From assembly GCF_900143675.1 (NCBI RefSeq), contig NZ_FRFC01000003.1, forward strand, positions 278,095 through 342,094: a DNA stretch of 64,000 nucleotides, in the 5' to 3' direction. This stretch comes from Candidatus Nitrosotalea sinensis (lineage in GTDB: Archaea; Thermoproteota; Nitrososphaeria; Nitrososphaerales; Nitrosopumilaceae). Position 1 is the first letter of the stretch; each line of letters starts with the position of its first letter. The notes below the pieces were generated by a model. The model was given only the letters and a program-made list of their open reading frames with translations. It was not told the DNA's origin and searched no databases. The position numbers were made by a program, and so were the translations under genes. Below, piece after piece: positions 61,456-64,000 of this stretch.

Positions 61456-61878
61456 TCAAACCGTTAGTAATTCTATGTATTTTCTTGAAATCTGATCTCT
61501 CTTGTATATGGGCATTTTTATCTTGATCTTTATTGCATTATCTTGTTGCAAACTAACTTCCTTCCTAACAATCTCATTCTTGCCGATTCTCAAAAAGAGT
61601 AAAGTGTCTTCAAAATACATGTCTATATTTTCTATTAATTCATTCATCTGTACTTTCGATATGCTAGCTGCCAGTTTCTTAACGAATTCTCCAGCACGTT
61701 TTTTCACAAGTGTTGCTCTTGCAAGCAATATTGTATTTCCATAATGTCCTAGAGTTTTTTCCATTATGAATTCTTCCTCTTCTATGTTGAATAGTTCAAA
61801 GATGGGATCAAAGATTTTTTTGGTGTCTTCGGTTGCATGCAAAATCAATTCTATTGTTACTTCTAATTGATTTGCCAT
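61456..61878 (-). CDS. RNA-binding exosome-associated protein (COG1325 type)
   Basis: A 140-residue protein with an alpha/beta fold similar to archaeal predicted exosome subunits of the UPF0201/COG1325 group. Conserved features include EKTLGHYGNTILLARA in the middle. These small proteins bind double-stranded RNA-like surfaces. It stands 33 bp downstream of rps3ae on the same strand, consistent with an RNA-processing and translation cluster. Confidence in family is moderate. Confidence 0.7.
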   Translation of the reverse strand: MANQLEVTIELILHATEDTKKIFDPIFELFNIEEEEFIMEKTLGHYGNTILLARATLVKKRAGEFVKKLAASISKVQMNELIENIDMYFEDTLLFLRIGKNEIVRKEVSLQQDNAIKIKIKMPIYKRDQISRKYIELLTV

Positions 61879-61911
61879 GCTATGAAATATGTAAAACCTT
61901 GGCTATATCTA

Positions 61912-62526
61912 TCAAGCCTGTAGCAAGGCGATTTCGCCCTCTGCAGTTCTGATGAGTTTTGCCTTTTCAATTCCTACATGTCTTACGTGAATTATCTTCT
62001 TGACCGCTGCCATGATGTCTGAATTTATCTTTCCAAAGACTGTTGCTTGAATGAATTGGTCTATTGTCATTTCAGGTATGGTCTTTGACATTACCTCTTG
62101 GGCAACCAGTCTGATTGCATGTTTTCTAGATGTATTCAATTTCTTATGTGTTAATGCTACTATCTTTATTCTGAAAATGTATCCGTCCTTTGTCTTTACA
62201 TCTGCAATAAAGCTAATCAACGAAGATCCTCGTCTCACAAGGCTACGAAGGAATTCCTTGGAATATTCAAATCTCTTGAATATTGTAGTTGCTGTTTCAC
62301 CTTCTACTTTGTGAACTTGGAAATACAACTTGAATTGATGTTGTGATGGATCTCCCTTTAGTATATCATGTAATGTAACCTCTATTACTCTGCCTACTGC
62401 ACTATCATCGTCTGTAACTGGTATGTAAGCAATTGGTTTCTTGTCAAATGAAGCAGGAAGTAATACTGTAACCCACTTCTTTTCTCTCCACTTGTCTTTT
62501 ACTCTTGCAGTCTTTTGACGTGCCAA
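61912..62526 (-). CDS. rps3ae: 30S ribosomal protein S3Ae (eS1)
   Basis: A 204-residue ribosomal protein. The opening KDKWREKKWVTVLLPASF and the EVTLHDILKGD segment are typical of eS1 in archaea and eukaryotes. It binds the platform of the small subunit near the mRNA exit. Length is as expected. The ATG is followed by a basic start (MARQKTARVK). It precedes the exosome-like gene and follows serS by 43 bp, so these minus-strand genes may be co-transcribed. Confidence 0.95.
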   Translation of the reverse strand: MARQKTARVKDKWREKKWVTVLLPASFDKKPIAYIPVTDDDSAVGRVIEVTLHDILKGDPSQHQFKLYFQVHKVEGETATTIFKRFEYSKEFLRSLVRRGSSLISFIADVKTKDGYIFRIKIVALTHKKLNTSRKHAIRLVAQEVMSKTIPEMTIDQFIQATVFGKINSDIMAAVKKIIHVRHVGIEKAKLIRTAEGEIALLQA

Positions 62527-62569
62527 CTATGATGGACTTCTGCGGCCAAAATATAAGTTGTACGACATT

Positions 62570-63832
62570 TTAGATCGTACTAGAACCCACGTATTTCTGT
62601 AATATCTTAGGAACTAGAACATGTCCATCCTTTGTCTGGAAGTTTTCTATTATTGAAACCATGGTTCTGGTGGTTGCTACAAGAGTACTATTCAATGAAT
62701 GTAGGTACTGTGGCTGCTCATCGGTTCTATCTCTAAATCTTATCTTTAATCTTCTTGCTTGAAAGTCAAGACAGTTTGAACAAGATACTATCTCTCTGTA
62801 ATTTTTCTGCCCTGCCATCCATGCTTCAATATCATATGTCTTGGCAGATATCTTACCTAGATCTCCACTTGACAACAACATTACTCTGTATGGTATACCA
62901 ATTTTTTGGTAAAACTCCTCTGCTATTGAAAGCATTCTTTCATGTTCTTGCCATGAATCCTCAGGTTTTGTAAATACGAACTGTTCTACTTTCTCAAATT
63001 GATGAACTCTGAATATTCCTTTTTGATCTCTACCATGTGCTCCTGCTTCTTTTCTAAAACATGTACTAACTCCAGCATATCGAAGAGGTAATCTCTTACC
63101 ATCAATTATCTCATCTGTATGCATTGATGCAACTGCATGTTCACTTGTTCCTATGAGGTAAAGATCCTCTCCTTCTACCTTGTAAATTACGTCTTCGAAA
63201 TCCTGTGCAATTATTGCACCCTCCATTGCATGTCTGTTTATCAAAAATGGAGTTTGTATTGGCATGTAATTTTTCTCTGACAAGAAATCAAGTGCAAATT
63301 GTAATAATGCTTGATTTAGCCTGACAAGCTGATTTTTAAGATAATAAAATCTAGCACCAGAAACTTTTGCAGCTCTTTCTAAATCTACTAGATCAAGATT
63401 CTGCATCAAATCAATATGATCTTTTATCTGAAAATCAAAAGTAGGAATGCTTCCCCATTTTTTTATTTCCTTGTTTGCAGTCTCATCTTTTCCAATTGGA
63501 ACTGATTCATGTAGCATGTTTGGCAATGTCAGAGAAAGTTTCGTGAATTTTTCTTCTGTTTTTATCTGATCTTGTTCCAGTCTGTTGAGATTATCTGAAA
63601 CTGCTTGCATCTGATTGATCAGCTCTGATGCATCTTCTTTTGCCTTCTTTTTTCTTGCAATCTCTAATGAAACTTCATTTCTTTTTTTTCTGAATTCATC
63701 AGTCTTTACTATGAGATCTCTTCTTTCTTTATCTAATGAAATCAATTCATCTAATGGAAAGTTGACAGCTCTTGCTTCTAGCATGTTTTTTATTTTATCG
63801 GGATTGTCTCGAAGAAGTTTAGGGTCAAGCAT
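62570..63832 (-). CDS. serS: Seryl-tRNA synthetase
   Basis: A 420-residue class II synthetase of the standard (not methanogen) type. The N-terminal coiled coil (about 25-105, Lys/Glu-rich) clamps the tRNA long variable arm. Motif 2 is in STCFRKEAGAHGRDQKGIFR (core FRKEAGAHGRD) and motif 3 near the C-terminus contains the LHSLNSTLVATTRTM segment with the catalytic Arg. It charges tRNA-Ser, of which one isoacceptor lies at 1 kb. Its ATG overlaps the stop of the upstream Pcc1 gene by 8 nt. Confidence 0.96.
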   Translation of the reverse strand: MLDPKLLRDNPDKIKNMLEARAVNFPLDELISLDKERRDLIVKTDEFRKKRNEVSLEIARKKKAKEDASELINQMQAVSDNLNRLEQDQIKTEEKFTKLSLTLPNMLHESVPIGKDETANKEIKKWGSIPTFDFQIKDHIDLMQNLDLVDLERAAKVSGARFYYLKNQLVRLNQALLQFALDFLSEKNYMPIQTPFLINRHAMEGAIIAQDFEDVIYKVEGEDLYLIGTSEHAVASMHTDEIIDGKRLPLRYAGVSTCFRKEAGAHGRDQKGIFRVHQFEKVEQFVFTKPEDSWQEHERMLSIAEEFYQKIGIPYRVMLLSSGDLGKISAKTYDIEAWMAGQKNYREIVSCSNCLDFQARRLKIRFRDRTDEQPQYLHSLNSTLVATTRTMVSIIENFQTKDGHVLVPKILQKYVGSSTI

Positions 63833-64000
63833 CTGCTGTCACTTTGAGTATAACCTGAGTCTGTTCAAGAACTTCATCAATAGTAGAAATCAGTGTTCGT
63901 ATATTTCCTTTACCTTCAAATGTAAAAATCAGAGATGTTTCTTTTTTTTCTATTATAAATGAAAGATTTTCTGGAAAATCAACATTATCTGGCTCTAAAG
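63825..64000 (-). CDS. pcc1: KEOPS subunit Pcc1-like, 5' part outside the window
   Basis: The last 58 codons are in the window; the stop codon is at 63825-63827. The visible end includes LEPDNVDFPENLSFIIE and RTLISTIDEVLEQTQVIL, matching the C-terminal half of Pcc1, a dimerisation subunit of the KEOPS complex that makes t6A37 in tRNAs. It overlaps serS by 8 nt, so the two are translationally linked. Both serve tRNA function. The match is from a partial sequence. Confidence 0.7.
   Translation of the reverse strand, partial: LEPDNVDFPENLSFIIEKKETSLIFTFEGKGNIRTLISTIDEVLEQTQVILKVTADA

Noticed and set aside
61323..61526. Plus-strand 67-codon frame in the gap before geranylgeranyl reductase
   Set aside because: It runs into the convergent exosome-like gene, has no known motif, and the GC-rich first part looks more like structured RNA than protein.

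Overview
This window is a dense, AT-rich archaeal chromosome segment that almost certainly comes from an ammonia-oxidising thaumarchaeon (Nitrososphaerota), most likely of the Nitrosopumilaceae. The gene set is archaeal: GINS, MCM, Hel308, RFC small and large subunits, Alba, TBP, ABCE1, S3Ae, Pcc1, and geranylgeranyl lipid genes. It also carries genes typical of that lineage: a biotin-dependent acetyl/propionyl-CoA carboxylase operon of the 3-hydroxypropionate/4-hydroxybutyrate type, an 11-subunit complex I without an NADH module, tandem zinc-type ferredoxins, and secreted proteins with short repeated modules. Genus level is a guess. I see no amo genes, insertion sequences, CRISPR array, prophage or origin repeats.

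Layout. 1-1.1 kb: two ferredoxins and tRNA-Ser. 1.1-8.3 kb: rfcS facing an overlapping replication/repair operon (GINS, MCM, Hel308, then a dolichol-phosphate GlcNAc transferase and a membrane protein). 8.3-11.5 kb: a minus-strand run with a branched-chain aminotransferase, a sugar dehydrogenase, a Trm112-like protein and a hexapeptide acetyltransferase. 11.5-16 kb: tRNA-Pro, tRNA-Ala, a flavin reductase, an OPRT paralogue, two exported proteins, Alba and a PEP mutase/isocitrate lyase family enzyme. 16-21.4 kb: the succinate dehydrogenase operon, a DUF59 protein and argininosuccinate lyase. 21.5-26.6 kb: tRNA-Lys, an intron-bearing tRNA-Asp, an inositol phosphatase, rfcL and a nitroreductase. 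26.7-30.6 kb: the carboxylase operon. 32.2-42.7 kb: nuoABCDHIJKMLN. 42.7-46 kb: prenyl synthase, intron-bearing tRNA-Glu, a CADD-like enzyme, tRNA(CAT), TBP and OPRT. 46-52.7 kb: a LarA-like protein, a site-2 protease, an acetyltransferase, a Trm5-like methyltransferase, ABCE1, 5S rRNA and small proteins. 52.8-56.1 kb: a pentose-phosphate operon with a transketolase-N/ribulose-phosphate-epimerase fusion. 56-59.8 kb: ASCH protein, a MoxR-VWA pair and an exported repeat protein. 59.8-64 kb: geranylgeranyl reductase, an exosome-associated protein, S3Ae, SerS and the end of Pcc1.

How the genes work together. The carboxylase, succinate dehydrogenase and complex I serve carbon fixation and the respiratory chain. 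The ferredoxins are plausible electron carriers, with the ferredoxin-reductase-like flavoprotein as a possible partner. The pentose-phosphate operon makes ribose-5-phosphate, which the two OPRT homologues would use via PRPP. Many genes overlap by 1-4 bases and several have a TATA box about 25 bp from the start codon, which suggests leaderless transcripts. The most unusual items are two tRNA genes with introns at non-canonical positions that are also the only ones here encoding CCA, the transketolase-epimerase fusion, and a Trm112-like gene inside a sugar-modification cluster. No gene has a reading frame interrupted by an obvious mutation. No gene-free stretch exceeds about 280 bases.
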